From positions 496,001 to 560,000 of the forward strand of contig NZ_MTBP01000001.1 in NCBI RefSeq assembly GCF_002911665.1: 64,000 nucleotides of DNA, written 5' to 3'. The stretch is from Actinomadura rubteroloni. GTDB taxonomy: Bacteria > Actinomycetota > Actinomycetes > Streptosporangiales > Streptosporangiaceae. Positions 1-8,748 of this stretch are shown piece after piece. The notes beneath the pieces are model-generated. The model saw only the letters and a list, made by a program, of their open reading frames with translations, had not been told where the DNA came from and made no database searches. Position numbers and translations under genes: made by a program. The stretch's first letter is position 1; each line of letters opens with the position of its first letter.

Positions 1-142
1 GACAGGACCATCCGGGGGCGAGTCCGAGCCGGGTCAGGCGGTCGCGGGTGATGCCGTCGAGGGTTTGGGCCAAGAGAGAGAGCTGATCTGCGGAGTGGGC
101 GCCGTCGTTGTCGAACACGTACCCGGAGGCGGTCTTACCCAT
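1..142 (-). CDS. Partial SAM-methyltransferase-like protein (N-terminus only)
   Basis: Only the first 47 codons are in the window; the gene runs off the left edge. From the ATG at 142 the protein begins MGKTASGYVFDND and continues to LTRLGLAPGWSC. The pattern of a tyrosine-phenylalanine-asparagine opening followed by LG-x-GPGW resembles the N-terminus of actinomycete class I SAM-dependent methyltransferases that lead into the glycine-rich SAM motif, but that motif lies outside the window. The frame is open upstream into the salicylate synthase remnant with no stop codon in between, so a readthrough fusion cannot be excluded. Family assignment is inference from a short stretch. Confidence 0.45.
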   Translation of the reverse strand, partial: MGKTASGYVFDNDGAHSADQLSLLAQTLDGITRDRLTRLGLAPGWSC

Positions 143-223
143 GGCGGGGCCTGGCTGGTTCGTCGCTCGGTGACCCGTTCCATGCTCCTGGCCCTCGTGA
201 TCGGATGGTAGGGGTTCGGTCGG

Positions 224-1094
224 ATAGGGCGCGATGCTGCGGAGCTTCTCGCAGGTCTTCTCGTATTCACGTGCGGGATCGAAGGCCGCGACGATTCCGG
301 TGCCAGGCTGGAGCCGGGCCTGTCCGTTGCGTTCGAAGAGCGTTCTGAGGGCGCCGGCCGCGTCGAGGGCGTCCCAGCGGTCGCGGCCACCGACCAGATC
401 GCCGCCTACCCGGGTGCCGCAATGCTGAACGCTGCCGCGCCGCTTGACCGACTTGAAATCGTCGACCGTGATCCCGCCGGGTGTGCAGACCGAGGCGAGT
501 TCGTCGGCGGCGACCTTGACCGAAATGGCGTGCTCGTGCACCTCTTTCGGATCGGTCTGGAGCTCCGCCCACAACCACAGATCCTCAGTCGTGCCGTGGA
601 GTGCGCGCGTTCCGGCGAGCGGGTTGGTGATGACCCGGCCCTCGGGAGATGCGGTCAGCATCATTTCGGGGCTGAATCCGGTCGCCCGCATGCCCGGCAG
701 GTCGACCAGGTACGACCGCGCCGGGGTGCTGGCCGCCCGGCCCGCCCGATAGGTGGCCGGGAAGTCCACAGGCACCTGCGTGACACGATCACCTTTTGGA
801 GTTGCCCGGCGCGGATCCGTTGATTCGCACCTCGCTCACCGGCACGACTACCTGAAGCACGCTCGTCCCGCCGCCCGAAACCCACGGGGCCCCGCCCCCC
901 ATCTCCCCTGGTAGAGAAGGTGTGCCTATTCGAAGGCGAGCCAGCCGTAGGCGCGCAAGCCCTCGACGGGCAAGTCGGCACACAAAGCACTCACCTGGTG
1001 CACCGCCCGCGAGGAGGCGGTGCACCAGGGAAAGCGCGTCGGTGTCGCGGGCCCGGGCGACCTGTTCGTACTGTGTCCGGGCAGGGGAGGTCAC
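224..1094 (-). pseudogene. Decayed salicylate synthase (MbtI/Irp9-type chorismate-utilising enzyme)
   Basis: Salicylate synthases convert chorismate to salicylate for siderophores such as mycobactin. Recognisable pieces follow in family order but in different frames: an N-terminal GTG start at 1094 overlapping the EF-hand stop codon as GTGA, then AYGWLAFE ending in an in-frame TAG (926-928), then VVVPVSEVRI, then LQKVIVSR, then a long open stretch from about 770 containing TPARSYLVDLPG, GFSPEMMLTA, PLAGTRA, RRGSVQHCGTRV and, at its end, EKTCEKLRSIAPY. At least four frame changes are needed. Between WDALDAAGA and LRTLFERNG the block that normally contains the SGIPK and LYSGAV motifs, about 50 residues, is missing. 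The residue before PLAGTRA is Asn (ITNPLAGTRA) where the active family has Glu. The enzyme cannot be functional as read. No siderophore genes are visible nearby. Confidence 0.85.
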
Positions 1095-1621
1095 TGAGGT
1101 GGCACCAGCAGCTGCGCCGCCCCCGCCTTGCCGATCGTGTCGTAGAACTCCATGATCAGATCGGCGTACCTGCCAGCGCGGACCTTGCCCGCCTGGTCCG
1201 GGACGAGCGCGTCATAGGCCGCGCCGGCCGCCGCCGGGTCGAATCGGGCGGCGACCATGACGGCCAGGTAGTCGTCCCGCTCGATCCAGCCGTCACCGTC
1301 GAAGTCAGTGAACCGGTCCACCGCGTCCGCCCGGGCCTTGGCGAAGGACTTGAAGTCATCAACGGCGTGGACGATCTCGGCGTACTCCTCGAAACTGATC
1401 CGCCCGTCGCCGTCCTTGTCCAGCCGGTCGAGCATCGCCCACCAGTAGGCCCGGTAGGCGTCCCGCAGCAACTGCGCCCTGGGCGCCCCCGCCGCGACCC
1501 CGGTCACCGACACGATCCGGGTGACCTCATCGTCGAAATCGTCCTTCTCCAGGAACCCGTTGCCATTGCCGTCCAGCGTGTCGAACCTGGTCCGCAACCG
1601 CTCGATGATCTCCGCCTCCAC
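1091..1621 (-). CDS. EF-hand calcium-binding protein (calerythrin-like)
   Basis: A 176-residue acidic soluble protein with no signal peptide or membrane segment. Three canonical EF-hand loops are visible: DGNGNGFLEKDD at residues 17-28, DKDGDGRISFEE at 68-79 and DFDGDGWIERDD at 106-117, all with acidic or Asn ligands at positions 1, 3, 5 and 12. A fourth degenerate hand is likely around 142-156 (DQAGKVRAGRY). This layout and length match the actinobacterial calerythrin-like sarcoplasmic calcium-binding proteins, which buffer or sense cytosolic calcium; the partner is unknown. The stop codon overlaps the GTG of the downstream salicylate synthase pseudogene, so the two were probably once translationally coupled. 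Confidence 0.9.
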   Translation of the reverse strand: MEAEIIERLRTRFDTLDGNGNGFLEKDDFDDEVTRIVSVTGVAAGAPRAQLLRDAYRAYWWAMLDRLDKDGDGRISFEEYAEIVHAVDDFKSFAKARADAVDRFTDFDGDGWIERDDYLAVMVAARFDPAAAGAAYDALVPDQAGKVRAGRYADLIMEFYDTIGKAGAAQLLVPPQ

Positions 1622-2161
1622 GCACGCCCCCCAAACCAGGACCGCGCCCTGCGACCCTCCGCAATCAGGAAATCACCGAACTCGCCCTCAATGGGCTAGC
1701 CTGCCCGCCACATCCCGCTCTCCCGCATCCCCTTTCCGCCGTCATCCCGCGACGCTCCCAGCCGACCCTGTCAATCAACGGCTCTGTCCGTAGTCGACCG
1801 CCTGGTCACCCACCTGACGCCGGCCAACGCAGTCCTCACCTGACACAACGCGAACAGCTCCAGCGGTCAACGTCGTCCTGCTCCGGCCACCACAGGCCCG
1901 AGTACAGAAGTACGCAACTGGTAAATGATTCTGTGTGACGCTTCCGCGGTCTTCCATGTGGCGCCAGCATTTGCAGATGCTGGGGTTTCAGATGCGCCCG
2001 ATCCCGCGCTGAGTGGCGGGCACCGAGACACGCATACACCGACTTCAGGCCACCCTGCTCGGCCAGATCAGCCTCTCGAAGCCAGCGCGCCGCGACGCCT
2101 CATGAATCAGCCGGGGTTTCCCGGCAGGCACCCGGCGGGCCTCGCGAACCTGTCGGTGGGG
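1622..2161. other. Intergenic stretch without a supportable gene
   Basis: About 540 bases between the EF-hand gene start and the VOC gene stop. Short open frames exist on both strands but none has a ribosome binding site, family motif or coherent composition. It must contain the promoter of the EF-hand gene. I see no strong hairpin or repeat. Confidence 0.5.
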
Positions 2162-2527
2162 TCAGGAAGACGTCAGGCAGAAGGGGTGGCCGGCCGGGTC
2201 CAGGAGTACTCGCCAGCGTCCGTTGCCGGGCTGGTGGTCCGGTTTGGCCGCGCCGAGTTCGAGTGCCAGCGCTTCCATCGCATCGAGGTCGTCGGCGCGG
2301 AAGTCCAGGTGGAACTGTTGTGGCACGTCCTGACCTGGCCACTGCGGGGCCCGGTATCCGTCGACCCTCTGGAATCCCAGATCGCAGCCGGAGCCGTCCG
2401 TCAGAGCGACGAACTCGTCCGCAGCGAAGAGTTCGCGCATCCCGGTCAGTCCAGCGTAGAAGTTCGCCAGGGTGCGCGGGTCGGCGCAGTCCAGGGTCAC
2501 GCCTCGCAGTACAGCGTTTGGCACCAT
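2162..2527 (-). CDS. VOC-fold (glyoxalase/bleomycin resistance/dioxygenase) protein
   Basis: A 121-residue single-copy VOC protein beginning MVPNAVLRGVTLDCADP, the typical first beta-strand of the family, with FYAGLTGMRELF after it, QFHLDFRADDLDAMEALALELGA in the middle and LLDPAGHPFCL near the C-terminus. The family binds a divalent metal in paired beta-alpha-beta-beta-beta modules and includes glyoxalase I, antibiotic-binding proteins and extradiol dioxygenases. The substrate cannot be told from sequence. The ATG at 2527 is preceded by GAAGGA at a good distance, which decides the start over a longer open frame. It stands alone, downstream of the GMC operon on the same strand with about 215 bases between. 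Confidence 0.8.
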   Translation of the reverse strand: MVPNAVLRGVTLDCADPRTLANFYAGLTGMRELFAADEFVALTDGSGCDLGFQRVDGYRAPQWPGQDVPQQFHLDFRADDLDAMEALALELGAAKPDHQPGNGRWRVLLDPAGHPFCLTSS

Positions 2528-2742
2528 TCGTTCCTTCGCGTCCGCGCGCTTGTCTCCGTGAGCCGCCGCTGCGCGTGAGCACCGGCCACAGCCGCACCGT
2601 ACTCGCCACACCCATCGCGGAAGTAGCGGTTTAATTCCTGCCGCAGAACAACGAGCGGCTATGAGCGGTGCTTTCGAGGCGGGTTCGGAACCTGTGAGTG
2701 CACAGACGGAACCCGCGGCAGCGAGGTCGGAAGGGAACGCGC

Positions 2743-4281
2743 TTAGTCGGCGAACTCGTCGATGAGGTGGTCCAGGCAGCGTTCCACGATCGCCGCGATG
2801 GTCAGGACGGGGTTGGCGGCGGCGGTGGAGCCGGGCATGAGGGCGGAGTCGAGGCAGTAGAGACCGCGGTAGCCGTGCAGGCGTCCGTACGCGTCCGTGG
2901 CCTTGCCGATCGCCGCTCCGCCGAGAGGATGCAGGATCAGGGGGTATGCGGCCGTGGGATTGACCGTCTTCGCGCCGGACGGGAGGTGCGCTGCGATGGG
3001 GCGCAGAAGGTCGGTGACGGCGCGCCGGGCGGTGGTGTCGTTGTCCGGGTCCCAGGTGAGCCGGGCGCGGCTTTCGGCCGTGGAGTAGCTCCAGTGGCCG
3101 AAGCGGTCGGAGACGCCGACTCCGGCGCAGAGCATCAGCTTCGTCTCGAAGGGGAGCGGGAGCCCGCCGTGGGTCACCAGCATGTCGCCGTCGCCGTTGC
3201 GGGCCAGCAGGTTCGGCGGGCCCGCCTGCGGTGCGCCGGTCGGTTCGTCGTCGGTTCTGATGATCGGAAGCTGGTCGCCGTTCGTGCCCCACTGGCGGCC
3301 CACCGCCGCGTCGAGGTCCGGTAGGGCGCCGGTGTCACGGGCGGTGACCAGCAGGCGCGGCGTGTGGACGCCGCCCGCCGCGACGACCAGCCGGTCGCAG
3401 GTCAGGGCGACCCGCTCCTGTGGCGTTCCGGCGGTGTCGAGCCGTTCGGCGGTGACCACGTACCTGCCGTCGCGGCGTCGCGCGATGTCGAGGACGTTGT
3501 GCAGGGGGCGCACCGACGTCCGGCCCGTCTGCTCCGCGCGGGCCAGGTAGGTGCGGTCGACGCTGAGCTTCGCGCCGCTGTCGCAGCCCGTGAAGAAGTA
3601 CTGTCCGGCGGTGACCGAGGGTGTGGCGGTGCCGTCGAGTTCGGCCCGGACGACGTCGAAGTCGTAGGTGGAGACGACCTGCTCCGTCGCGAGTCCCGAG
3701 TGCTCCAGGGCGTCCCGCCACAGGCGGTTGGATCGGTAGCGGGGATGGGCGAGAAGGTCGTCGGGGAACGCCGTTCCCATTAGGCGACGGCGGGCGCGCG
3801 GATAGTAGGTGCGGTCGAGTTCGTCGTAGTCGATCTCGGCGGGGAAGACGCGCCGGAAGACGTCGGCGCGCGGCTGGGGCAGGATCCCGCCGTAGACGAG
3901 CGTTCCGCCGCCGACGCCCGCTCCGCAGACGACGGAGAACCTCTTGGTGACGAGGACGTCCAGGAGGCCGGTGGAGCGGAAGAGCGCGTCGGCGCCGGCG
4001 GCCTCGATGAGGTGGGCGAGCCATCGCGGGCCGGGCCTCGGCGCTCGCCCCTGGAGCCAGAGCAGCCGCCGGTCCAGGGACGGGATCCGGGGGAAAGTGC
4101 CGCCTTCCGGGGTGATGGGCCAGCGACGGCCGCGCTCCAGGACGACGTTGTCGATCCCGGCGCGGGCGAGCCGGAACGCGGTGACGCTGCCGCCGACGCC
4201 CGCCCCGATGATGACGACGCGGTGACTCTCCTCGCGGTCCGGCGCGGGGCTCGCGGCCGGACGCTGCTCGTGCTTCGGCAT
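2743..4281 (-). CDS. GMC-family FAD oxidoreductase (cholesterol oxidase-like)
   Basis: A 512-residue FAD-dependent alcohol oxidase or dehydrogenase. The FAD Rossmann motif GAGVGG is at residues 26-31, followed by the acidic residue of the second strand in VVLERGRRW. Further signatures are GAGVGGGTLVYGG near residue 120 and the C-terminal HPLGGAAIG and PGSTAAANPVLTIAA, which supply the His and Asn of the GMC active site. The C-terminal layout is closest to cholesterol oxidases and related steroid or sterol dehydrogenases, but there is no Tat or Sec signal, unlike secreted cholesterol oxidases, so an intracellular lipid alcohol substrate is more likely. GAAGGGA precedes the ATG. It is the last gene of a three-gene run with PhaC and an alpha/beta hydrolase (45-base gap). 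Confidence 0.85.
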   Translation of the reverse strand: MPKHEQRPAASPAPDREESHRVVIIGAGVGGSVTAFRLARAGIDNVVLERGRRWPITPEGGTFPRIPSLDRRLLWLQGRAPRPGPRWLAHLIEAAGADALFRSTGLLDVLVTKRFSVVCGAGVGGGTLVYGGILPQPRADVFRRVFPAEIDYDELDRTYYPRARRRLMGTAFPDDLLAHPRYRSNRLWRDALEHSGLATEQVVSTYDFDVVRAELDGTATPSVTAGQYFFTGCDSGAKLSVDRTYLARAEQTGRTSVRPLHNVLDIARRRDGRYVVTAERLDTAGTPQERVALTCDRLVVAAGGVHTPRLLVTARDTGALPDLDAAVGRQWGTNGDQLPIIRTDDEPTGAPQAGPPNLLARNGDGDMLVTHGGLPLPFETKLMLCAGVGVSDRFGHWSYSTAESRARLTWDPDNDTTARRAVTDLLRPIAAHLPSGAKTVNPTAAYPLILHPLGGAAIGKATDAYGRLHGYRGLYCLDSALMPGSTAAANPVLTIAAIVERCLDHLIDEFAD

Positions 4282-4326
4282 GGTCGGTTCCCTTCCGGGC
4301 CGTCCGGTGTCGCGCGACGGGCCCGC

Positions 4327-5964
4327 CTAGGCTTTTTGCAGGACGTACGTCCCGGGTGCCGGCTCACCGGGCGGATACCGGTCGCTGCCCGTCGGAGGCG
4401 GGGTGCGCCGCGGCCCGGAGCGGTCGGCGAGCCAGGCCGCCCACGACTCCCACCAGCCCTGACGGTGCTCGGTGGCCTCGGCCAGCCAGGTCCGCGGATC
4501 CGACGCGAAGGGATGTTCGCTCGTCCAGTACTGGACTTTGGACCCCGGCGGCGACAGCGCTCCGGCGACATGGCCGCCGGCGGAGAGGAAGAACCGGATC
4601 GCGCCCGGCAGAAGGGCCGTGGTGCGGTACGCGGACTCCCAGGGGACGATGTGGTCGCCGCGCGCCGCCGCGACGAACACGTCCTGGGTGATCTTGTCGG
4701 GACGCAGCGTCCGGCCGGCGAGGACGGCCTGTCCCCGGGCGAACTCGTTGCGCAGGCAGATCTCCCGCATGAAGTACCGCTGCGCGCGGTGCGGGATGTT
4801 CATCGCGTCGGAACTCCAGGTCAGGATGTCCGAGCTCGGCGGCCGGCGTCCCATCAGCCAGTTGGAGCCGGTGTAGCGCCACACCAGCTCGTTGGCCCGC
4901 AGGAAGCGGAAGAAGTCGTCGACGCGGCGGCCGTCCAGGTAGCCCCGGCGCCCGGTGGCGCGTTCGATGAGGTCCACCAGGACGCGCTCGTACACCTTGC
5001 CCGCCACGCTGGACTCCACGAACTCCGTGACGTCGGAGAAGTCGGCGAGAGTGTTGATCAGCGTGACGGAGCCGACGCGCGGGCTCGTGTCGTCGGCGAG
5101 CCAGGCCGTCAGCATCAGGGCCAGCAGGCCGCCCAGGCACGCACCGGTGAGGTTGACCTCGTCGTGGCCGGTGATGTCCTCGATGACGCCGATCGCGGTG
5201 AGCAGGCCGTCGCGCAGGTAGTCGTCGAAGCCGATGTCGCGCAGGGACGCGTCGGGGTTGCGGTAGCTGACGACGAAGACCGTGTGACCTTGGTCGACGA
5301 GCCATTCGATCACGCTGCGGCCGGGGGTCAGATCCAGGACGTAGTACTTGTTGACCCACGGCGGGCTCACCAGCATCGGTGTCGCGTGGACGGTCTCGGT
5401 CCGCGGCTCGTACTGGAGCAGCTCCATGAGCTGGTTGCGGAAGACGACCCGTCCCGACGTCGCCGCCAGGTCACGGCCGAGCACGAGCCCTTCGTCGGCC
5501 ACGGCTTTGGGCAGCCTGCGGCCGGCGGCCAGGTCGCCGAGGAAGGCGCCCGCGCCCCGGGCCAGGCTGCGACCGCGCGTTCGCCACGCGGTCCGGAGCG
5601 CGGCGGGGTTGCCGGGCAGGACGTTGGTCGGGGACCCGGCGTCGATCACCTGCCGGGCGAGGAAGCGCGCGACACTGCGGTCGTGGTCGCCGAGCGGGAG
5701 GGCGTCCACCGACTCCAGCGCCAGCCGCGCGCTGAGCAGGTACACCTGTTGCAGCAGGTGGAAGTACGCGTTGCCGTTCCATGCGGGATCGGTGAAGCGC
5801 CGGTCGCCGGGCTCGACCGCGACGGGACTCGCGGCCGGATGTCCCGGTCCGGCTCCCACGGTCGCCCCGACGGTCCGCAGGAGGCCCGCCGCGAAACGAC
5901 GGTCGGCCTCCAGTAGGCGTCGCGCGACGCCGGGACGACCGGCGGCGGGAGTTTTCTCGGACAT
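4327..5964 (-). CDS. phaC: PhaC-type poly(R)-hydroxyalkanoate synthase
   Basis: A 545-residue alpha/beta-hydrolase-fold protein of class I PHA synthase type. The nucleophile elbow is GACLGG with Cys275, the lipase-like box in which PHA synthases carry Cys in place of Ser. Other family signatures are SPTNVLPGNPAA (about residue 111), PPWVNKYYVLDL (201-212), the aspartate of ARGDHIVPW and the histidine of SAGGHVAG, completing a Cys-Asp-His triad. The C-terminal WW motif (EHRQGWWESWAAWLADR) is also typical. The family polymerises (R)-3-hydroxyacyl-CoA into PHA granules. No phaA, phaB or phasin gene is adjacent; instead it is flanked by an alpha/beta hydrolase and a GMC oxidoreductase, so a role in another acyl transfer reaction is possible. 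AAAGGA precedes the ATG. Confidence 0.85.
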   Translation of the reverse strand: MSEKTPAAGRPGVARRLLEADRRFAAGLLRTVGATVGAGPGHPAASPVAVEPGDRRFTDPAWNGNAYFHLLQQVYLLSARLALESVDALPLGDHDRSVARFLARQVIDAGSPTNVLPGNPAALRTAWRTRGRSLARGAGAFLGDLAAGRRLPKAVADEGLVLGRDLAATSGRVVFRNQLMELLQYEPRTETVHATPMLVSPPWVNKYYVLDLTPGRSVIEWLVDQGHTVFVVSYRNPDASLRDIGFDDYLRDGLLTAIGVIEDITGHDEVNLTGACLGGLLALMLTAWLADDTSPRVGSVTLINTLADFSDVTEFVESSVAGKVYERVLVDLIERATGRRGYLDGRRVDDFFRFLRANELVWRYTGSNWLMGRRPPSSDILTWSSDAMNIPHRAQRYFMREICLRNEFARGQAVLAGRTLRPDKITQDVFVAAARGDHIVPWESAYRTTALLPGAIRFFLSAGGHVAGALSPPGSKVQYWTSEHPFASDPRTWLAEATEHRQGWWESWAAWLADRSGPRRTPPPTGSDRYPPGEPAPGTYVLQKA

Positions 5965-5989
5965 CGGCGTCCTTTCCGGCGTGCGGCGA

Positions 5990-6871
5990 TCAACGGGCGG
6001 GAGCGGCGTCCTCGGCCTCGACGAGGTCGTCCCGGATGAACGGGCCGAGGAAGTTCATGACTTCCGCCGGGCTGTCGATGAACGAGATGTGAGACGCCGA
6101 AATGATCAGTCCGAACCGGCCGCGCGGGAGTTTCCGGGCGGCGAGCACTCCCTGCCAGACCGGGAAAAGCTGATCCAAGGCGCCCCATACGACCAGCGCG
6201 GGGACGTGGATCTCGCCGAGACGTGCGTCAACGTCGAAACGCTGGCCGCGTAGGCCCACACCGTTGCGAACGGCGTCGAAGGACGTCCGCAGGAACGTCC
6301 GGGAATGGCCGAGGCGCAGTTGCCGGACCCAGAAGCTTTTCGGAAGACGCCACGGCCGCTGTAGTTGCAGCGCGCCGCCGAGCGCCCTCAAAGCCGCGCC
6401 TCCGGGCAGGAGCAGCGCCGTGATCAGGACTTCGGCGACCGGGACGGGGATGAGCGACTCGACGACGAGCAGCGGGTTCACCGCCCGGCCGAGCCCGGCC
6501 GAGTCGATCATCACCAGCCGCGTCACCCGCCGGGGATGGGCGAGCGCCAGCTCGGCCACGAGCAGGCCGCCGTAGGAGTGGCCCACGGCCATGACGTGGT
6601 CGATGCCCAGTTCGTCCAGGAACGCGGCGATGAAGGACACGAACCGGCCCGGCCGGACGTCGCCCACCGGACTGGTCTCCCCGTAGCCCGGCAGCGACAG
6701 CGCGACGACCCGGTTCGTCGTCGTCAGCGCCTCCGCGAACGGCCACCAGTCGCGTGCGCTGCTCGCGTTTCCGTGCACGAGCAGGACGACCGGGCCTTCG
6801 CCCACGTCCAGATAGTACGTTGAGAAGCCTTGAACGATCACCCGTCGCGCGGGGATGTCACTCATTCCCAT
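5990..6871 (-). CDS. Alpha/beta-fold hydrolase
   Basis: A 293-residue serine hydrolase with the oxyanion motif VHGNAS at about residues 33-38, nucleophile elbow GHSYGG with Ser99, an acid in WGALDQLF and a histidine in SASHISF. It resembles lipases, epoxide hydrolases and C-C bond hydrolases; substrate unknown. I place the start at the ATG at 6871 (MGMSDIP) because CGAAGGT lies just upstream; an ATG two codons later is equally possible and a longer open frame reaching 6937 has no good binding site. It is the first gene of the run hydrolase - phaC - GMC, with gaps of 25 and 45 bases, so the promoter should lie in the 302 bases upstream. Confidence 0.8.
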   Translation of the reverse strand: MGMSDIPARRVIVQGFSTYYLDVGEGPVVLLVHGNASSARDWWPFAEALTTTNRVVALSLPGYGETSPVGDVRPGRFVSFIAAFLDELGIDHVMAVGHSYGGLLVAELALAHPRRVTRLVMIDSAGLGRAVNPLLVVESLIPVPVAEVLITALLLPGGAALRALGGALQLQRPWRLPKSFWVRQLRLGHSRTFLRTSFDAVRNGVGLRGQRFDVDARLGEIHVPALVVWGALDQLFPVWQGVLAARKLPRGRFGLIISASHISFIDSPAEVMNFLGPFIRDDLVEAEDAAPAR

Positions 6872-7173
6872 GGCCGACCTTCGATTCGGATGCGCCGAAA
6901 TTATTCGGGCTTCGATGAGCCCATTCGCGAACGACATCGCCCGCGGTCACGTCTCGCGCTAAATCTGAATCCAATGCACCGTGAATGATCACACCCTACG
7001 CCGCCCACACATGGCCTGACAATGCCGGTAACGCCAAGTCAAATGATTGGCGTGGAACGATCGCCAAGCGCCGTCCACCGACACATCGGCACTTATAGCA
7101 GCCGAAATTGAGGGCGGTCCGCACATGATCACCACCGAGGCGAGCACGCGGACCGGCGCCGTCGAAGGCGTTG
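6872..7173. other. Intergenic region upstream of the hydrolase-phaC-GMC run
   Basis: About 300 bases, visibly less G+C-rich than the flanking genes. No gene is supportable. It holds the presumed promoter of the operon reading leftward and the 3' end region of the GH30 gene. A weak inverted repeat (CGCCAA, nine bases, TTGGCG) lies at 7032-7052; function unknown. Confidence 0.5.
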
Positions 7174-8616
7174 TCAGGGTTTTACGTTGTCGACTTCCAT
7201 TGTTGTGACCGTGTCCGGTGCGTGGGTCATCGGGAACGTGCGGCCGTCCAGCCGGGCGTCGTGGTCGCGTGCGTAGGTGCGGGCGGGACGGTCGTCGGTC
7301 GCGTCGGTGACCCATACGCGGACGGCGTGGTCGTCGCCGTGGCCCGCTGCTCTGGAGAAGCGGCGCAGGTCGTAGGTCACGGTGCGAGCGGGGCCGGCGT
7401 TCGTTGTGATCAGCGTCAGGCGGTCGGCGGCGTCGTCGTAGGCGGCGACGGTGTCGCGACGGCCGGCGTCGAGGATGCGCATTCCGGGTCTGATGTGGCG
7501 TGTGTACTGGGCGAGGACGTAGTACTTGGGGTTGACTCCGGTGACGGTGGCGCGGAGCGATCCCGGTGCGCCGCCGTTCGGATGCGGGGTCGTGTCGTCG
7601 TAGGCGCCGGTGAGCAGTCCCCAGCCGGACCCGTCGACCGGTTGCCAGTAGACCCAGGCGCGGGGGTGCAGGCTCCGCAGGTCGCGGCCGATGTTCAGTG
7701 CGGTCTTCAGTCCGCTGGGTTCGCCGTCGCAGTACTCGCTCTGCCAGATGGGGGTCGTCGCGCCTACCGCGGTGCGCAGTGCCGCGCGGCCGGCGGACTC
7801 GTCGTCGCGTTCGTAGCCGTGGACGTTGACGCGCCCGACCATTCGGCGGACGTCCGCGGGGAGGCCGCGCCAGGTGTTCGTCGCCTGTGAGTAGAAGCAT
7901 TCGTCGGACGCGGAGATCCGTACGTCGCCCAGGCCCCGTTCGTCCAGTGCGCGGCGCAGCGGAGTGAGGACCGCCGCCTGTGCGTCGACGGTGAAGTGGC
8001 AGCCCTCCTGGTTCTGGCTCGCGTGCCACGCCAGCAGGGACGGCTCGTTGAACGGCTCCACCGATCCGAAGCGCACGCCCCAGTGGTCGCGGGCGTGCCG
8101 TGTGACGGCGGCGATGTACCGCGCGAACGTCTCGCGGTGCGGCGGGGCCAGGTTGTCCTGGTCGGGACGTTCGGCTCCGGACGGGTTCCCGTTCACGGTC
8201 ATCCACCACGGCGGCGACACCGAGAACATCTCGAAGTGGTCCGCGCCCAGGTCGCGGGACTTCAGCAGCATGCTCCGCTGGTTCGCATCGGCGGCCCAGT
8301 CCCAGTCCGTGCCGCGCCAGTAGCCCTCGATCTGTTTGCGCCGCACGATCCGGGGCGATTCGATCATCCGCGCCGGGCCGTCGCCGGGGCGCGGCCAGGT
8401 GCAGGCGCCGAGGTCGTACCGGACGACCGTGAGGCCCAGCCCGGGGAGCGTGACGTCCTGGTCGGCGAGCCGCACGCGCGTCCGGCCGCGGCCGAACAGC
8501 GCGCGGGCGAGGTCGTCCCGCCGGCCGAGTTCGGTGCCCGCCCACCAGGACAGGCAGGCGCCCCAGCCCTCCCACGGGAACGTTCCAGAGCAAGGATCGA
8601 CCACACGTTCGGACAT
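7174..8616 (-). CDS. GH30-type glycoside hydrolase (endo-beta-1,6-galactanase-like)
   Basis: A 480-residue protein with the clan A TIM-barrel layout of GH30 enzymes: an N-terminal GWGACLSWW segment, SVSPPWWMTVNGN near residue 130, the acid/base segment FGSVEPFNEP, and the nucleophile segment IWQSEYCDGE, followed by a C-terminal beta domain. The family cleaves beta-linked polysaccharides; the closest type I recall is endo-beta-1,6-galactanase. No signal peptide is present even though such enzymes are usually secreted, so it may act inside the cell or on imported oligosaccharides. The start is the ATG at 8616, preceded by AGGAG; a TTG two codons earlier is less likely. It is a single gene ending 302 bases before the next operon, with the TetR gene upstream on the same strand. 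Confidence 0.8.
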   Translation of the reverse strand: MSERVVDPCSGTFPWEGWGACLSWWAGTELGRRDDLARALFGRGRTRVRLADQDVTLPGLGLTVVRYDLGACTWPRPGDGPARMIESPRIVRRKQIEGYWRGTDWDWAADANQRSMLLKSRDLGADHFEMFSVSPPWWMTVNGNPSGAERPDQDNLAPPHRETFARYIAAVTRHARDHWGVRFGSVEPFNEPSLLAWHASQNQEGCHFTVDAQAAVLTPLRRALDERGLGDVRISASDECFYSQATNTWRGLPADVRRMVGRVNVHGYERDDESAGRAALRTAVGATTPIWQSEYCDGEPSGLKTALNIGRDLRSLHPRAWVYWQPVDGSGWGLLTGAYDDTTPHPNGGAPGSLRATVTGVNPKYYVLAQYTRHIRPGMRILDAGRRDTVAAYDDAADRLTLITTNAGPARTVTYDLRRFSRAAGHGDDHAVRVWVTDATDDRPARTYARDHDARLDGRTFPMTHAPDTVTTMEVDNVKP

Positions 8617-8748
8617 GATCAAGCTCCTGTTCGTCCGAATCCTTGGTGTAGTCGTCCGCGACTCATCGCATCGGCCGTTCGGCGCGGGCTTTGCGCGTCC
8701 CTGCCGAAGCTTGGACCGCCGGGCGTCGGCCTGGGGCAGGGCTCGCGC

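Noticed and set aside
1775..2039. Short minus-strand open frames between the EF-hand and VOC genes
   Set aside because: No ribosome binding site, no motif and random-looking composition.
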